Source of the DNA: Paenibacillus odorifer
GTDB lineage: Bacteria; Bacillota; Bacilli; Paenibacillales; Paenibacillaceae
Assembly (NCBI RefSeq): GCF_000758725.1
Contig: NZ_CP009428.1
Span: forward strand, 434,001 to 498,000
Length of the DNA: 64,000 nucleotides
Direction of reading: 5' to 3'
In this document: positions 17,414 through 28,057 of the stretch, one piece after another
Position numbering within the stretch: the first letter of the stretch is position 1
Layout: the number at the start of each line of letters is the position of its first letter
Program-made: the position numbers and the translations under genes
The notes under the pieces: generated by a model
Told to the model about the DNA's origin: nothing
Database searches by the model: none
The model's input: only the letters and a program-made list of their open reading frames with translations

Positions 17414-18307
17414 TCAGTCATTATTCATAAACGTCTTATGATAAGCGTTACGATATTGGGTGGGCGTCATGTTTTCGTATTTTCGGAAGAGGCGCATGAA
17501 ATATTTATCGTCGGTGAACCCCGTCTCTGTCGCGATTTCCCTCACGCTTAATGCGGTTCTGGTTAGTAGCTCCTTCGCTTTAGTCACACGTGCTGAATGG
17601 ATATATTCCAATGGCCCCATGGAGGTATGCTGTTTAAATAGCCGAGCTAAATAGTCCTTGTTGTAATTGAATTTATCCGCGATGATGGCCACGGTAAGCG
17701 GTTCGCTTGCATGTATCCTTGTCCACTCAGCTATTTTGACGAAGGTGACATCTTGCTGTGCGCGGATCAGCTTACTGGCGAACGGCTGAAGTGCATGCTC
17801 AGATAGCTCAATTAAAAGCGAGGTCAGCAAATAATTAACGCTGGAATAGGTTAAATACCCCGAATTGGCCACATGAAGGATTTGATTCGCCAGAATATGA
17901 ATCCGGTCACTATGTTCGATTTTTATGATTTGGGGCAGATATAGATCATGTACGGACCATAAGCGCTGTGTGCGCGAAAAGATTTCTTCTGCCTCAGGCT
18001 TCATTTCCTCCTCACTCAGCAATAGCCCCTCGTTTGTCAGTTCGAAATGAAACCAATAAAACTTAACCCCGGGTCGTGACTCTCTATAGCCGACATGTGT
18101 GCGATTAGGCATGAGCAGAAGAGCTTCGTCAGGGCCTACTTCAAATTGTTTGTTTTCCTCACTCAAATATACTGTTTCGTTCACGCCAATGATTAGTTCG
18201 TAGTTCCCCATAACACGCTCCACATGCTTCCATGGTGTTTCTGAGATAAATTCACCTGCCGCTGTAAAATGAACAGGTACATCTGCATTTATTTTTAAAT
18301 AGCTCAT
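17414..18307 (-). CDS. AraC-family transcriptional regulator
   Basis: 297 aa: an N-terminal cupin-like sensing domain (residues 10-170) and a C-terminal pair of AraC helix-turn-helix motifs, VAIIADKFNYNKDYLARLFK and VREIATETGFTDDKYFMRLF. It is divergent from the GH127 gene at 18453 and very probably activates it in response to an arabinose-containing sugar. That pairing is the only clue to its ligand. Confidence 0.92.
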   Translation of the reverse strand: MSYLKINADVPVHFTAAGEFISETPWKHVERVMGNYELIIGVNETVYLSEENKQFEVGPDEALLLMPNRTHVGYRESRPGVKFYWFHFELTNEGLLLSEEEMKPEAEEIFSRTQRLWSVHDLYLPQIIKIEHSDRIHILANQILHVANSGYLTYSSVNYLLTSLLIELSEHALQPFASKLIRAQQDVTFVKIAEWTRIHASEPLTVAIIADKFNYNKDYLARLFKQHTSMGPLEYIHSARVTKAKELLTRTALSVREIATETGFTDDKYFMRLFRKYENMTPTQYRNAYHKTFMNND

Positions 18308-18452
18308 GCGGTCCTCCTAGCAATCAATAAGTCGGGTTTGTCCACTATTTGTACGACTGATCTACCGACAAATCAACGTTCCGGTGTTATCTTATGGATA
18401 CAAATATACACTTGTCATCTAACCCTGACAAGATTGCGAGGGAGCGATTTCA

Positions 18453-20705
18453 TTGAAGACGCAAGCTTTTGATCTACAGAACGTACGAATTGATTCAGGT
18501 CCACTTCTCCATGCGATGGAGTTAAATACTGATTATTTACTCAAGCTTGAGGCAGATCGGCTTCTGTCGCGTTTTCGCGAATATGCTGGCTTAGAGCCTA
18601 AGGCTGCTCACTACGAGGGCTGGGAATCTCAGGGCATTAGCGGCCATACGTTAGGCCATTATATTTCTGGATGTGCGTTAATGTATGCCTCTACGGGAAA
18701 TGAAGAGCTGCTACAACGCGTGAATTATGTAGTAGATGAATTAGAGCAATGTCAGGATGCGCATGGCAATGGCTTTATTTCCGGCATTCCTCGTGGCAAG
18801 GAGTTATTTGAGGAAGTGAAGGCAGGCGACATTCGCTCACAGGGCTTTGACCTCAACGGAGGTTGGGTGCCACTTTACACGATGCATAAGCTGTTTGCAG
18901 GTCTTCGCGATGCTTATCGACTGGCCGGCAATCAGAAGGCGCTCGTTATTGAAACGAAGCTGGGCCTGTGGCTTGAGGATATTTTTGCAGGGCTGAGTAA
19001 AGATCAGATCCAAGAGGTGCTGCGTTGTGAGTTTGGCGGCATGAATGAAGCGCTGACGGATTTGGCAGAGGATTCCGGGGAAGAGCGTTTCCTCGCGTTA
19101 GCGGAAAGCTTTTATCATGGGGAAGTGCTTAATGATCTTGCTATAGAAAAAGATACCCTAGCTGGAAGACATGCTAATACACAGATTCCAAAAATCATCG
19201 GAGCTGCTAGACAATATGAGGTAACAGGGCAGGAGCATTATGCAGGTATTTCCCGCTTCTTCTGGGATCGGGTCGTGAATCATCATTCTTATGTGATCGG
19301 CGGCAACAGCTATAATGAGCATTTTGGTGAACCGGATAAGTTAAATGACCGATTGGGCGAAGGCTCCTGTGAGACATGCAACACGTACAACATGCTGAAG
19401 CTGACCAAGCATATGTTCCAATGGGATGCGTATGCAGCGTATGCGGATTACTACGAACGTGCGATGTATAACCACATCTTAGCCTCTCAGGAGCCGGTAG
19501 ATGGCCGGGTATGTTACTTTGTATCTCTCGAGATGGGTGGACATAAATCATTTAATTCGCAGTTCGAAAGCTTTACGTGTTGTGTAGGCTCGGGAATGGA
19601 AAGCCATTCTATGTATGGCTCGGCGATATACTTCCATAGTGCAGATGAGCTTTATGTCAATCAGTACGTACCTTCTACAGTGGCTTGGAAAGAGCAAGGC
19701 ATTAGCTTGCAGCAAGAGACCAAGTTCCCGGCAGAGGGACAAGGTGTACTGCGGATCAGTGCAGCACAGCCAACGAAATTCACATTAAAGCTAAGACATC
19801 CTTACTGGGCTGAGCAAGGGATGAGTGTTAGCGTAAATGGTGAAGATGTTCAAGTAAATGTAGGCAAATCTAACTACTTTACTTTGGATAGAGAGTGGCA
19901 GGATGGAGACGTTGTCGAATACGATATTCCGATGTCGGTGAGAATCGAGACGATGCCGGATAATCCCAACCGAGTTGCCTTCCTTTACGGGCCACTTGTG
20001 CTCGCAGGTGATTTTGGGCCTATAAATGCAGAGGCCAATAGCGATCGCGCCCTTGCTTCCGTATTAATCGGAGATCGGGACACACTGACGGACAACCTCA
20101 TCCAATCTAATGTGAGCAAAAATGTGTTCCGGATGAAAGGTTTAGGGTATACAGGGGATCATGAGCTTCGTCCGTTCTACCCTATGCATGATCATCGTTA
20201 TTCCGTGTATTGGGATTTGTTCACACCGGAAGAGTGGAAGCTGGCAGAGGCTGAATATCGCGAAGCCGTGGAGAATAACTTGCTGCTTGAGCAGTTAACT
20301 GTCGATTCGGTACAACCTGCTGAAATGCAGCCTGAACGCGATCATAATTTCACAGGTGAATTTGTAGGCTTAGGCAAAATCCACAATCGCAAGTATCGGG
20401 ACAGCTGGATCAATGGCTGGTTCTCCTTCACGATGGAAGTTTTGCCGGATGAGCAAGTGGATCTGGTGGTCACGTATCTGAAGTCGAACGATACTTCGCT
20501 AGCATTCGATATTTTGGCGGATGGGGAGCAACTTGGTGTAGGCACTCTTGAGTCTGAGGAGATGAATAAGCTGGAGACGATTCGCTATGAACTCCCGCAA
20601 CCGATCACGAGCGGCAAATCAGCGGTTAGGATCAAGTTTGCTTCTCATGAAGGACATAAGGTTGGCCAAGTGGCCGGACTACGTATCGTTAAACGTAATT
20701 CTTGA
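18453..20705 (+). CDS. GH127-family beta-L-arabinofuranosidase (DUF1680)
   Basis: 750-aa cytoplasmic glycosidase without a signal peptide, of the retaining family that uses a zinc-bound cysteine nucleophile. The metal site of the family is visible: Glu307 and Cys309 in [11 protein letters not shown], and Cys376-Cys377 in [11 protein letters not shown], with Cys376 the expected nucleophile. Glu289 in GGNSYNEHF is a likely acid/base. The barrel domain fills residues 1-420 and the remainder is beta-sandwich. GAGGGAG eight bases upstream supports the TTG start. No sugar transporter adjoins it, so substrate uptake must be encoded elsewhere. Confidence 0.92.
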   Translation: MKTQAFDLQNVRIDSGPLLHAMELNTDYLLKLEADRLLSRFREYAGLEPKAAHYEGWESQGISGHTLGHYISGCALMYASTGNEELLQRVNYVVDELEQCQDAHGNGFISGIPRGKELFEEVKAGDIRSQGFDLNGGWVPLYTMHKLFAGLRDAYRLAGNQKALVIETKLGLWLEDIFAGLSKDQIQEVLRCEFGGMNEALTDLAEDSGEERFLALAESFYHGEVLNDLAIEKDTLAGRHANTQIPKIIGAARQYEVTGQEHYAGISRFFWDRVVNHHSYVIGGNSYNEHFGEPDKLNDRLGEGSCETCNTYNMLKLTKHMFQWDAYAAYADYYERAMYNHILASQEPVDGRVCYFVSLEMGGHKSFNSQFESFTCCVGSGMESHSMYGSAIYFHSADELYVNQYVPSTVAWKEQGISLQQETKFPAEGQGVLRISAAQPTKFTLKLRHPYWAEQGMSVSVNGEDVQVNVGKSNYFTLDREWQDGDVVEYDIPMSVRIETMPDNPNRVAFLYGPLVLAGDFGPINAEANSDRALASVLIGDRDTLTDNLIQSNVSKNVFRMKGLGYTGDHELRPFYPMHDHRYSVYWDLFTPEEWKLAEAEYREAVENNLLLEQLTVDSVQPAEMQPERDHNFTGEFVGLGKIHNRKYRDSWINGWFSFTMEVLPDEQVDLVVTYLKSNDTSLAFDILADGEQLGVGTLESEEMNKLETIRYELPQPITSGKSAVRIKFASHEGHKVGQVAGLRIVKRNS

Positions 20706-20730
20706 ATAAAAAGGCTTACAGAATTATAAT
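20702..20730 (+). promoter_or_regulatory. Promoter of the ABC exporter leader
   Basis: TTGAAT (20702-20707) and TATAAT (20725-20730) are 17 bp apart. The -35 box overlaps the stop codon of the GH127 gene. Transcription would start near 20737, about 275 bases before the ABC gene, giving a long untranslated leader. Confidence 0.78.
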
Positions 20731-20736
20731 AGGAAC

Positions 20737-20898
20737 AATTCTTTTAATTGAGGTGAAATGGATGTCTTTCCGTACCGTTACAAGGAACTAGTTATCGGGC
20801 TGGGTGAAACGCGTACCAGCTATCAAGGGGGGAGTCTACCCTTTTGATTACAACTAACTAGAGCTTTGTACGGTGCCATAGGCAGCTGTTTTTGTAGA
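20737..20898 (+). promoter_or_regulatory. Structured leader RNA, probable ribosome-sensing attenuator
   Basis: Holds a short upstream reading frame (20762-20791) and alternative pairings. CCGTAC inside that frame (20770-20775) can pair with GTACGG (20868-20873). If a stalled ribosome covers the first, the downstream GGTGCC (20872-20877) becomes free to pair with GGCAC (20903-20907), which is the 5' arm of the terminator at 20899-20982. Local hairpins GCTGG/CCAGC and AAGGG/CCCTT lie between. Such leaders are known for antibiotic-induced transporters, for example B. subtilis bmrB-bmrCD. The fold here is my reading by eye. Confidence 0.55.
20762..20791 (+). CDS. Candidate 9-residue leader peptide
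   Basis: GAGGTG (20750-20755) lies six bases before ATG at 20762, which opens MSFRTVTRN and then stops. A second ATG four bases upstream (20758) opens a 29-residue frame ending at 20847 but sits too close to the ribosome site. The Arg residues at positions 4 and 8 could matter for macrolide-type stalling, but no known arrest motif is exact. Confidence 0.5.
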   Translation: MSFRTVTRN

Positions 20899-20982
20899 GC
20901 CAGGCACTTAACCTATTTAACTTAGAGAACCGTTTATTTGTGGATGGTTTTTTACAGTGAGATAGGGGTGCCTGGCTTTTTT
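20899..20982 (+). terminator. Attenuator terminator upstream of the ABC exporter
   Basis: GCCAGGCAC (20899-20907) pairs perfectly with GTGCCTGGC (20968-20976). The stem extends through CCTAT/ATAGG and is followed by TTTTTT. It lies only 30 bp ahead of the ABC gene and downstream of a strong promoter, so read-through must be regulated. Confidence 0.85.
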
Positions 20983-21011
20983 GCATTCAATTAAAAGAGG
21001 GGATAAACGAT

Positions 21012-22727
21012 ATGTTAAAAAAGAGTCTAGCTCACCTAAAGTGTTGGGTAGGTGGTTATATTTTATTGGGTTTTGCCATTCAGCTGTTAAGTAGTTTAGG
21101 TGTTGTTGTCTTTCAAAAAATATTAGATAAGGCCACGGTAATCAACAGTTTTGATGAAATAGCAACATTAATTATGGTGTATGGGGCTCTGCTGGCTGGG
21201 GTGGCGATCCTGAATTATATAGACGAATACCCGAGTGTGTTTTTATCGAACAGCATCACGGAGAGGTTAAAGATCATTGCACTGTCCAAAATATCAAAAA
21301 TGGATTATCAAGCGTATCAGGATATGGGGACAGGGCAAATGATTAAGGTGATCGAGAACGGGGCAGCGGCTGGAAACAGTATTATTTTTTCTTTTTTTCT
21401 CAAAACACTACATGAGCTATTACCTACTCTTCTATTCAGTCTAGTCTTTATCAGCTTCTACGATCTAAGGATCATGTTAGTGATTGCAGCTGGCTACGTG
21501 GTCGTCTTTCTGATAACAAATCTGCTGTTGAAATTTCTGTATGCCATGAAGGCAACCATTCTCCAAGAGCAAGAAAAGATGTCCAGATTCTCTATCCGCG
21601 GGTTTATGGAATTGGTCGTCTTTAGAACCAACAAGAGATATGAGAAAGAGATCGAGAAATTAAGCCAGACCGCACGCACTATCATTCATAAAAATGCTCA
21701 GCTAAAAATGATCCATGAAGCTTTTTTTACTATATTCGAGTTATTTGTCACGATCATTAAAGTTGTTGTCCTGATTTATGGTGTGAAAAGCATTGTCGCA
21801 GGCGAGACCTCACTTGGTATTGTGGTCGCATTGTTTATGTTCATCGATAAAATTTATACCCCAATTGCCATCTTCAATGTTTTATTTGTAGATTACAGAC
21901 TGAATAAAGTGACTTACAGAAGATTCGAGGAATTTATTGCTGCCCCAGAAGATAAGAACTTGGAATCCGGAGAAGCCATCACTGAGCTCCAAGGTAATAT
22001 TGACTTTAGGGAGGTGTCCTTTACTTATGGGAATGTGCAGATTCTGAATAACCTGTCATTTTCGCTTGCGCGAGGAACTTCCGTTGCTATTGTCGGATTA
22101 AGTGGAGGCGGGAAATCTACGCTGATTAAATTGATTGTGGGGTTATTAAAAAAGGGCGAAGGTGAACTCTTACTGGACGGTAAGGATATCGATGAGATTC
22201 GTTTGAATAGCTACTATGATCATATTTCCTATCTATCCCAAGACACGCCGATTTTCGATGCTACGATAAGAGATAATATTGTATTCGATGAGGATACTCT
22301 GTCCGATGAAGAGCTATATGAGATTTTGGAAAAAGTTCATTTGCAGGAAAAAGTAAGCCATTTGCCGGATCGCTTAGATACTTTGGTGGGCGAAAAAGGT
22401 CTAAAAATATCAGGAGGCGAAAGACAGCGATTAGCCTTTGCCAGAATCATTGCCCAAAAAAGAAATATTCTAATTCTGGATGAGCCTGTGTCAGCGCTTG
22501 ATAATATCACTGAGCAGAGTCTTATGGAGACGATTTTGAATGAATTTAAGGACAAAACTATCATCATTGTGGCCCACAGGCTTAATTTTATAAAAGACGT
22601 TGATAAGATATTGGTAGTGGATCAAGGGTCAATTGTTGGGGAAGGGAAGTTTGATGATTTAATAGAACAGTGCGAAGCTTTTAAAGCGTTATGGAATAGA
22701 AAAATATCGTTTACAGATTATCGATAA
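21012..22727 (+). CDS. ABC exporter, fused membrane and ATPase domains (multidrug/peptide/lipid type)
   Basis: 571-aa half-transporter: six helices in residues 10-300, then the ATPase domain. Walker A is GLSGGGKST, the Q-loop reads SYLSQD, the signature is ISGGERQR, and Walker B LILDEPVSALD is followed by the switch His in IIVAHR. One gene only, so it probably works as a homodimer. AAAAGAGGGG precedes the ATG. The leader-peptide/terminator arrangement upstream suggests induction by ribosome-targeting compounds, though the exported substrate is not visible in the sequence. Confidence 0.92.
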   Translation: MLKKSLAHLKCWVGGYILLGFAIQLLSSLGVVVFQKILDKATVINSFDEIATLIMVYGALLAGVAILNYIDEYPSVFLSNSITERLKIIALSKISKMDYQAYQDMGTGQMIKVIENGAAAGNSIIFSFFLKTLHELLPTLLFSLVFISFYDLRIMLVIAAGYVVVFLITNLLLKFLYAMKATILQEQEKMSRFSIRGFMELVVFRTNKRYEKEIEKLSQTARTIIHKNAQLKMIHEAFFTIFELFVTIIKVVVLIYGVKSIVAGETSLGIVVALFMFIDKIYTPIAIFNVLFVDYRLNKVTYRRFEEFIAAPEDKNLESGEAITELQGNIDFREVSFTYGNVQILNNLSFSLARGTSVAIVGLSGGGKSTLIKLIVGLLKKGEGELLLDGKDIDEIRLNSYYDHISYLSQDTPIFDATIRDNIVFDEDTLSDEELYEILEKVHLQEKVSHLPDRLDTLVGEKGLKISGGERQRLAFARIIAQKRNILILDEPVSALDNITEQSLMETILNEFKDKTIIIVAHRLNFIKDVDKILVVDQGSIVGEGKFDDLIEQCEAFKALWNRKISFTDYR

Positions 22728-22762
22728 ATTGCTAGACTCTTCTAAAAAAAGAGGTGCTATCT

Positions 22763-23245
22763 ATGGCTTGGCCAACACATATTGTAGCGGTGGGTGGAAT
22801 TGCAATAAATGAAGAGGGAGATATTCTTTTAGTAAAAACACATCATGGTGGGTGGGTATTTCCTGGAGGACAAGTGGAAGTTGGAGAAAACCTAATAGAT
22901 GCACTAATTCGCGAGATTAAAGAGGAAAGTGGAATCGATGTCGTTGTTTCTCAATTGATTGGCGTGTATTCGAATACAGGTATGCATAAATGGTATGACG
23001 GTGAGACGGATGTTCCTACCAAGGTGATGTTAGACTTTATCTGCAAGCCTGTGGGTGGAGAATTAAGTACTTCGGAGGAAACATCTGAAGTGATGTGGGT
23101 AGCCAAGGAGAAGGTGCTGGATCTGATTTCTGCAGCGGCTATTCGTACCCGCTATCAAGCTTATTTGGATTTCGATGGAAATACTAGGTACATGGATTAT
23201 GTAACTGGAGGTGCGTTTGAAGTTAAATTGGATCGGACGGTGTAA
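22763..23245 (+). CDS. NUDIX hydrolase
   Basis: 160 aa. The Nudix box is complete: GGQVEVGENLIDALIREIKEE then SGI, matching Gx5Ex7REUxEExGU, so Mg-dependent hydrolysis of a nucleoside-diphosphate-linked compound is expected. GAGGTG supports ATG 22763; a GTG at 22754 lies inside that site. It follows the ABC exporter by 35 bp and may be on the same transcript. Substrate unknown. Confidence 0.9.
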   Translation: MAWPTHIVAVGGIAINEEGDILLVKTHHGGWVFPGGQVEVGENLIDALIREIKEESGIDVVVSQLIGVYSNTGMHKWYDGETDVPTKVMLDFICKPVGGELSTSEETSEVMWVAKEKVLDLISAAAIRTRYQAYLDFDGNTRYMDYVTGGAFEVKLDRTV

Positions 23246-23257
23246 AAAAGAAACTTT

Positions 23258-23287
23258 GAGGCTTTCCCGAAAGGGAAGGCCTCTTTT
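23258..23287 (+). terminator. Intrinsic terminator after the NUDIX gene
   Basis: GAGGCTTTCCC, a GAAA tetraloop, and GGGAAGGCCTC followed by TTTTG. It sits between convergent genes. Confidence 0.82.
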
Positions 23288-23310
23288 GTTGGGTATGAGC
23301 GATCATTCCG

Positions 23311-24207
23311 CTATATCGTATAAGGATTGTGACGAATCATCTCAATTAAATTCACTGCGGCTGCTGATAAGGGCTCATTTTTACGTGTACAGATCGCAAT
23401 GGTATTCTTCAGATGGATTCCTTCTACATATACTCGGCACAATTCTCCACGCTCTACATATTTGCGTACGACTAATGAAGAAACGAAGTTTGCGCCATAT
23501 CCGGCGATAACGGCTTTGATGGCTTCATGTAGTCCATTAAATTGCAAAGAGATGATAGGAGCGGGTGTGTTGTATGTGCGGCATAAAGATAATAATCGCT
23601 CCCGCGTTGAACTTCCTTCTTCACGCATAACAAAGGGTTCCTTCATCATTTCGGATAGAGAAACTTGCTGATTGGCATAACGATGATCGGGTGCGACTAC
23701 AAACCATAACTCGTCCTGAAATAACTCTTCTGTCTGGATTGTATCTGGATAAGCCTCGGCGATTCCTCCATAAATAGCTATATCCACGTCTACATTTAAC
23801 AGCTGCTTGAGGGCATCACTTGAGTTGGTAGTGGTGATCATCATCTCCACTTGTTCATATTGTTGCTTAAACTTTGCAATCCAGGTAGGAATGAGAAAGT
23901 GAGCAGGCAAATACGTTGCGGCTAGACGGATACTTCCGTTAGTGCCGTTAACATAATCTTGAGTGAATTGCTCAATTTGTTGTTCTACGGCGAACAGTCG
24001 CTTGGCGAGTAGAGTAAGCTCTTCCCCAGCATCCGTTAAAGCGATTCCTCTGCCTTGAGGTTTAAATAGGGTAAAGGACAGTTCTTTTTCGAACTTCTTA
24101 ATCTGCGCAGTGATGGCAGGCTGACTTATATTTAAAATTTCTGAAGCGCGTGTCACACTGCCTGTCGATGCGATTACATGGAATAAGCGTAAGGCATGTA
24201 GGTTCAT
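23311..24207 (-). CDS. LysR-family transcriptional regulator
   Basis: 298 aa. The N-terminal helix-turn-helix contains GSVTRASEILNISQPAITAQIKK, and an effector-binding domain follows from residue 90. It is divergent from the O-methyltransferase gene at 24436, its probable target. It resembles CysB/CysL-type regulators in general layout only; the ligand is unassigned. Confidence 0.92.
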   Translation of the reverse strand: MNLHALRLFHVIASTGSVTRASEILNISQPAITAQIKKFEKELSFTLFKPQGRGIALTDAGEELTLLAKRLFAVEQQIEQFTQDYVNGTNGSIRLAATYLPAHFLIPTWIAKFKQQYEQVEMMITTTNSSDALKQLLNVDVDIAIYGGIAEAYPDTIQTEELFQDELWFVVAPDHRYANQQVSLSEMMKEPFVMREEGSSTRERLLSLCRTYNTPAPIISLQFNGLHEAIKAVIAGYGANFVSSLVVRKYVERGELCRVYVEGIHLKNTIAICTRKNEPLSAAAVNLIEMIRHNPYTI

Positions 24208-24435
24208 GGTTAAACTCCCATTCTTCGATTCATATACTAAATGTATAAATTATACTTAAAGATATATTATATTTATGATTATAACTGATTTACAATACAG
24301 ATATAAAGATGAACTTGGAAAAATGAGATTAGGGAAAGGAGTAATGGAGAGGAGGTTTGGAACTGTAGGAGCGTAGCGATCGCCTTTGTCTCCGGATTTC
24401 AACCATGAACAAATACTAAAGGAGAAGTGATAAAT

Positions 24436-25107
24436 ATGAATCAAACGACTACTTGGGATAAAGTCGATCAGTATATTACAGAGCGCCTGATTCCACAGGA
24501 CTCTGTGTTGGAAGAAGTGTTGGTCACCAATCAACAGGCAGGGCTGCCGCCCTTTGATGTTTCGCCTAGTCAGGGGAAATTCCTGAATCTACTGGTGCAA
24601 ATGAAAGGTGCACGCCGGATTTTGGAGATTGGCACCTTGGGCGGGTACAGTACGATTTGGATGGCAAGAGCCCTGCCGTCTGACGGACAGATAGTTACTT
24701 TGGAGCTGGATCCCATTCATGCGCAGGTAGCTAAAGCTAATCTTTCGCTTGCCGAGGTGGATCATCTGGTAGAGCTTCGTGTAGGGGATGCATTAGAGCA
24801 ACTGTCTCAGATGAAACAAGAGGGCGTTGAACCCTTCGACTTTATTTTTATAGATGCCGATAAACCGAATAATCCTAACTATTTAAAGTGGGCGCTGCAA
24901 TTCTCCCAGCCCGGATCGGTGATCCTTGGAGATAATGTGATTCGTGAAGGTGAGGTCATTAATGAGAATAGCGAAGACGCTCGTGTAGTAGGCGTACGGG
25001 AATTCTATGATCTGTTGGCTGAAGAGTCTAGAATTTCGGCTACTGCCATTCAGACGGTGGGAAGCAAAGGTTATGATGGATTTGTGTTGGGGGTTGTGAA
25101 TAGCTGA
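24436..25107 (+). CDS. SAM-dependent O-methyltransferase (caffeoyl-CoA/catechol type)
   Basis: 223-aa class I methyltransferase of family 3. The SAM-binding motif is ILEIGTLGGYSTIWMARAL; acidic DFIFIDADKPNN and the following DNVIREG provide the divalent-metal site used by this family to orient a catechol-like hydroxyl. AAGGAGAAG precedes ATG 24436; an in-frame GTG at 24427 overlaps it. Divergent from a LysR regulator. Relatives act on small phenolics; the substrate is not known. Confidence 0.9.
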   Translation: MNQTTTWDKVDQYITERLIPQDSVLEEVLVTNQQAGLPPFDVSPSQGKFLNLLVQMKGARRILEIGTLGGYSTIWMARALPSDGQIVTLELDPIHAQVAKANLSLAEVDHLVELRVGDALEQLSQMKQEGVEPFDFIFIDADKPNNPNYLKWALQFSQPGSVILGDNVIREGEVINENSEDARVVGVREFYDLLAEESRISATAIQTVGSKGYDGFVLGVVNS

Positions 25108-25128
25108 GGGATTTCACAGGTCCTCTGA

Positions 25129-25186
25129 GCGTTACGGACCCCAGTGACGCTATTGCTTAGAAAGAGGTTCATCTGTGTCCGATAGA
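25129..25186. repeat. Dispersed intergenic element, copy 2 (short)
   Basis: GCGTTACGGACCCC at the left and GTGTCCGATAG at the right bound a 58-bp element. Its interior, CAGTGACGCTATTGCTTAG plus AAAGAGGT, is close to the segment at 50298-50335, showing common ancestry. Confidence 0.5.
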
Positions 25187-25225
25187 TGCCGGTGCCTCCT
25201 ACCTGTAAATGATATCAAATCAAAC

Positions 25226-25266
25226 AAAGGTGTCCCTAAGCCATGATGGCTTTAGGAACACCTTCG
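25226..25266. terminator. Bidirectional terminator between the methyltransferase and bceB-like genes
   Basis: A long stem, AAGGTGTCCCTAAGCC against GGCTTTAGGAACACCTT, with a 5-base loop; it serves two convergent genes. Confidence 0.8.
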
Positions 25267-25271
25267 TTATT

Positions 25272-27218
25272 TTAAAGCGCCTCTTTAATCACCTTTTTGT
25301 AATAGAAGACGGACAATATTGCAAAGATCGAATACAAAGCAGTGTATAACAGCATCACCAGAATCATCGGTGTCCAAAGCTCTGTACCGAATAAGAACCA
25401 GCCGGATTTAACGGCGAAGTAGCTGTGAAGCAGACCTATGACTAATGGAATACCGAAGTTGAACAATTGTTTCATCTGTATACCTCTGAGCAGATCACCT
25501 TGCGTGAATCCAAGCTTTCTCAGAATGGTGTAGTTAGGTTTTTCATTTTCACTTTCATCCATTTGTTTAAAGTATAGAATACATCCGGAGGTAATCAAGA
25601 AGGTTAACCCCAGAAAAGCAACGATAAACATAATGAGTCCCATATTTTGTTTTTGACCTTTTATCGACTCTAATTGAGAGTCTTGTTTGTTATTCTCATC
25701 AAATTTTAAGGTCTTGAAAAGTTCATTTGCCTGTTCAACGCTGGCCCGGACTTTCATATCAATCCCGATATTAAGGGAGGATCCTCTTTGAAGGGCAGGA
25801 TCTAAATCCTTCTTTAAGCGCTTAAAGATCGATTCGTCTACAACCGCAACCGGTAAGCCACCACCTGTGTAATACCCTGAAATGGGACTTTCGATATCTA
25901 ATCTTTTATAATCCTGCGGAAAAACCTCATGTAACCCTTTGAGTTCAATCGCACCTTTATCTTTCATAGTAACAAAATTATCCAATGTACTGCTTGATTT
26001 CGTGAAATAAGCTTTATCTGGAGTTAGATCAACGTCTTCAAGTGCATTTTCACTTATGACCGCCAGGGTCATAATATTTGAAAACATATTGTCTCCGTCC
26101 GGTTTTTTAACAAGAATCTCTTCAACATCTACATCGACCTGAAGGACTTGGGTCCTTCTTTCTGTAAATACTAAATCATTTGCCGTTAGGATCTTTGTAA
26201 ATTGTTCAGCCTCTTGGGCATTCGTGAATACAAAATCCGTTGGGACATATTGCTTGGAAGTTTTCTCGGCAGAGTAAAAGGAAATGTAGCTAAGGGATAA
26301 TAAACCCAGGGCTAGTGCCGATACCGTTGTAATGATGGTTAATAATACTGCATTGGATTTCATGCGAAACATAATGGAGGAAAGAGATAGAACCTCTCTA
26401 ATGTTCAGATAGCCGTTTTTCCGCTTACGAATGATATGAAAAATAAAACTTACCGAGCCTTTATAAAATAGATAGGTCCCAATAATGACGGATCCCAAAA
26501 TAGTAATCATGGATATAGCCAATTGATTCATTGAGGTTACGTCTTCGGTAAGTAATTTAGAGGAGAGCACATAGCCCAGTAGGATTAGGCCAATTCCGAC
26601 AATCCCTATGATCATTTCAAAGAAGGATAACTTTTTCACTGTACCTTCTGTTGTTGAGGTCACCCGGAACAAGGATAAAATACTTTGTCTTTTAATAAAT
26701 CCATAATTCATCAGCATGATCAAAAGATAAATCACACAGAATACGATTAACGTCTGAATCAAAGCTTCGATAGAGAAATGAAGGGAGGCTATAGCATCGA
26801 CCCCCATTATCTTAAATAAGATCATGAGGATTAATTTTGAGATAGAAAAGCCAACCAATATCCCCAGGACCAAGGAACCGAAATACAGAATAAAGTTCTC
26901 TGCCGAAAGAATGCGGAAGATTTTATTTTTGGTCATTCCAATTAACTGAAATAAGCCAATTTCTTTACCGCGTCGTTTGATGAAGATCGTATTAGCATAT
27001 AACAGGAAAATAGAGACAATTACGACTAGTAAAATCGAGGCAGCCATGATTGCTGCGCCCCCTTTGATAGAGCTTTCCAGCTCATCCATCGAGGGATCAT
27101 ATTGCAAGGTGACAAAGGCGAAATATAAGGCCACACTAAAAACTAGCGCAAACACGTATAGGTAGTAATTTCGAATGTTTTTTCGCAGATTTCGAATCAT
27201 TAATACATTAATGCTCAT
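25272..27218 (-). CDS. bceB: BceB-type ABC transporter permease
   Basis: 648-aa FtsX-family permease of the peptide-antibiotic detoxification type. Helices occur near residues 20, 60, 110, 155, 200, 230 and 285, then a large extracellular domain of about 220 residues (320-540) that in this family contacts the antibiotic-lipid complex and signals to the kinase, then three C-terminal helices. The ATG at 27218 overlaps the end of the ATPase gene by 11 bp and has a G-rich ribosome site within it; a GTG three codons earlier is less likely. Last gene of the bceR-bceS-bceA-bceB block. Confidence 0.9.
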   Translation of the reverse strand: MSINVLMIRNLRKNIRNYYLYVFALVFSVALYFAFVTLQYDPSMDELESSIKGGAAIMAASILLVVIVSIFLLYANTIFIKRRGKEIGLFQLIGMTKNKIFRILSAENFILYFGSLVLGILVGFSISKLILMILFKIMGVDAIASLHFSIEALIQTLIVFCVIYLLIMLMNYGFIKRQSILSLFRVTSTTEGTVKKLSFFEMIIGIVGIGLILLGYVLSSKLLTEDVTSMNQLAISMITILGSVIIGTYLFYKGSVSFIFHIIRKRKNGYLNIREVLSLSSIMFRMKSNAVLLTIITTVSALALGLLSLSYISFYSAEKTSKQYVPTDFVFTNAQEAEQFTKILTANDLVFTERRTQVLQVDVDVEEILVKKPDGDNMFSNIMTLAVISENALEDVDLTPDKAYFTKSSSTLDNFVTMKDKGAIELKGLHEVFPQDYKRLDIESPISGYYTGGGLPVAVVDESIFKRLKKDLDPALQRGSSLNIGIDMKVRASVEQANELFKTLKFDENNKQDSQLESIKGQKQNMGLIMFIVAFLGLTFLITSGCILYFKQMDESENEKPNYTILRKLGFTQGDLLRGIQMKQLFNFGIPLVIGLLHSYFAVKSGWFLFGTELWTPMILVMLLYTALYSIFAILSVFYYKKVIKEAL

Positions 27219-27969
27219 TCTGCACACCGCCTAATACACCCTGTGTTTTTATAATGTCGTTGAAGAAAACTTGTCTTGATTGTTCTCCTTTATTTAGCTG
27301 CGTATAGATTTTTCCATCTTTTATAAAAATAACTCTACTGCAATAACTGGCAGCCACTGGATCATGTGTAACCATAACGATGGTTGCTTTTCGTTTTTGA
27401 TTGAGTTCACTTAGCTTATTTAATAAATCAGAAGCGGATTTAGAATCCAGCGCCCCGGTAGGCTCATCAGCAAAAATAATACTTGGATCATGAATGAAGG
27501 CACGAGCTGCTGAGGTACGTTGTTTTTGACCGCCAGAGATTTCATTGGGGTACTTATTTTTTAATTCCAAAATCCCCAATTCCTTTGCGAGACTTTCGAA
27601 TTTCTGATTGGCGGCTTTCTTGGGTGTATTGGTAATGGATAGTGGCAGCAGGATATTCTCCTTTACCGTCAGTGTGTCCAAGAGATTATATTCTTGAAAA
27701 ATAAAACCTAAATGATTTTTGCGAAATTCCGCGAGCTGCTTCTCTTTCATATTGGAGATTTCATTGCCCTCAATGGTAATAGATCCGTTGCTGATTTTGT
27801 CGATCGACGAGAGTACGTTGAGTAGGGTTGTTTTACCTGAACCGGAAGGCCCCATGATGCCAACGAATTCGCCTTCTTCTATACGAATATCGAGTCCGCT
27901 TAACACGGATTGTTTGTTTAATTTATTGCCATAGCTTTTATGAATTTTAGTAGCTTCTAGAATTGCCAT
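27208..27969 (-). CDS. bceA: BceA-type ABC transporter ATP-binding protein
   Basis: 253 aa. Walker [13 protein letters not shown], signature ISGGQKQR, Walker [13 protein letters not shown] and the switch His in VMVTHDP are all intact. GGAGTG precedes the ATG. With the overlapping BceB it forms a transporter that frees lipid-bound antimicrobial peptides (bacitracin, lantibiotics and the like) and also activates the partner kinase. The 7-4-7 palindrome at 28063-28080 is about 95 bp upstream, where a BceR site is expected. Confidence 0.92.
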   Translation of the reverse strand: MAILEATKIHKSYGNKLNKQSVLSGLDIRIEEGEFVGIMGPSGSGKTTLLNVLSSIDKISNGSITIEGNEISNMKEKQLAEFRKNHLGFIFQEYNLLDTLTVKENILLPLSITNTPKKAANQKFESLAKELGILELKNKYPNEISGGQKQRTSAARAFIHDPSIIFADEPTGALDSKSASDLLNKLSELNQKRKATIVMVTHDPVAASYCSRVIFIKDGKIYTQLNKGEQSRQVFFNDIIKTQGVLGGVQNEH

Positions 27970-28057
27970 AATGATTCACTCCTTCGTTTCTTCTTGTATA
28001 GCCTTATTATAAAAAAGTTTATTGTTCTTATCCTGCGATTGCCCGAACAAAATATAA

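Noticed and set aside
20737..20982. T-box, M-box or Mn (yybP-ykoY) riboswitch
   Set aside because: No AGGGTGGNACCGCG T-box sequence and no match to the conserved M-box or yybP-ykoY cores. The short reading frame and terminator fit attenuation better.
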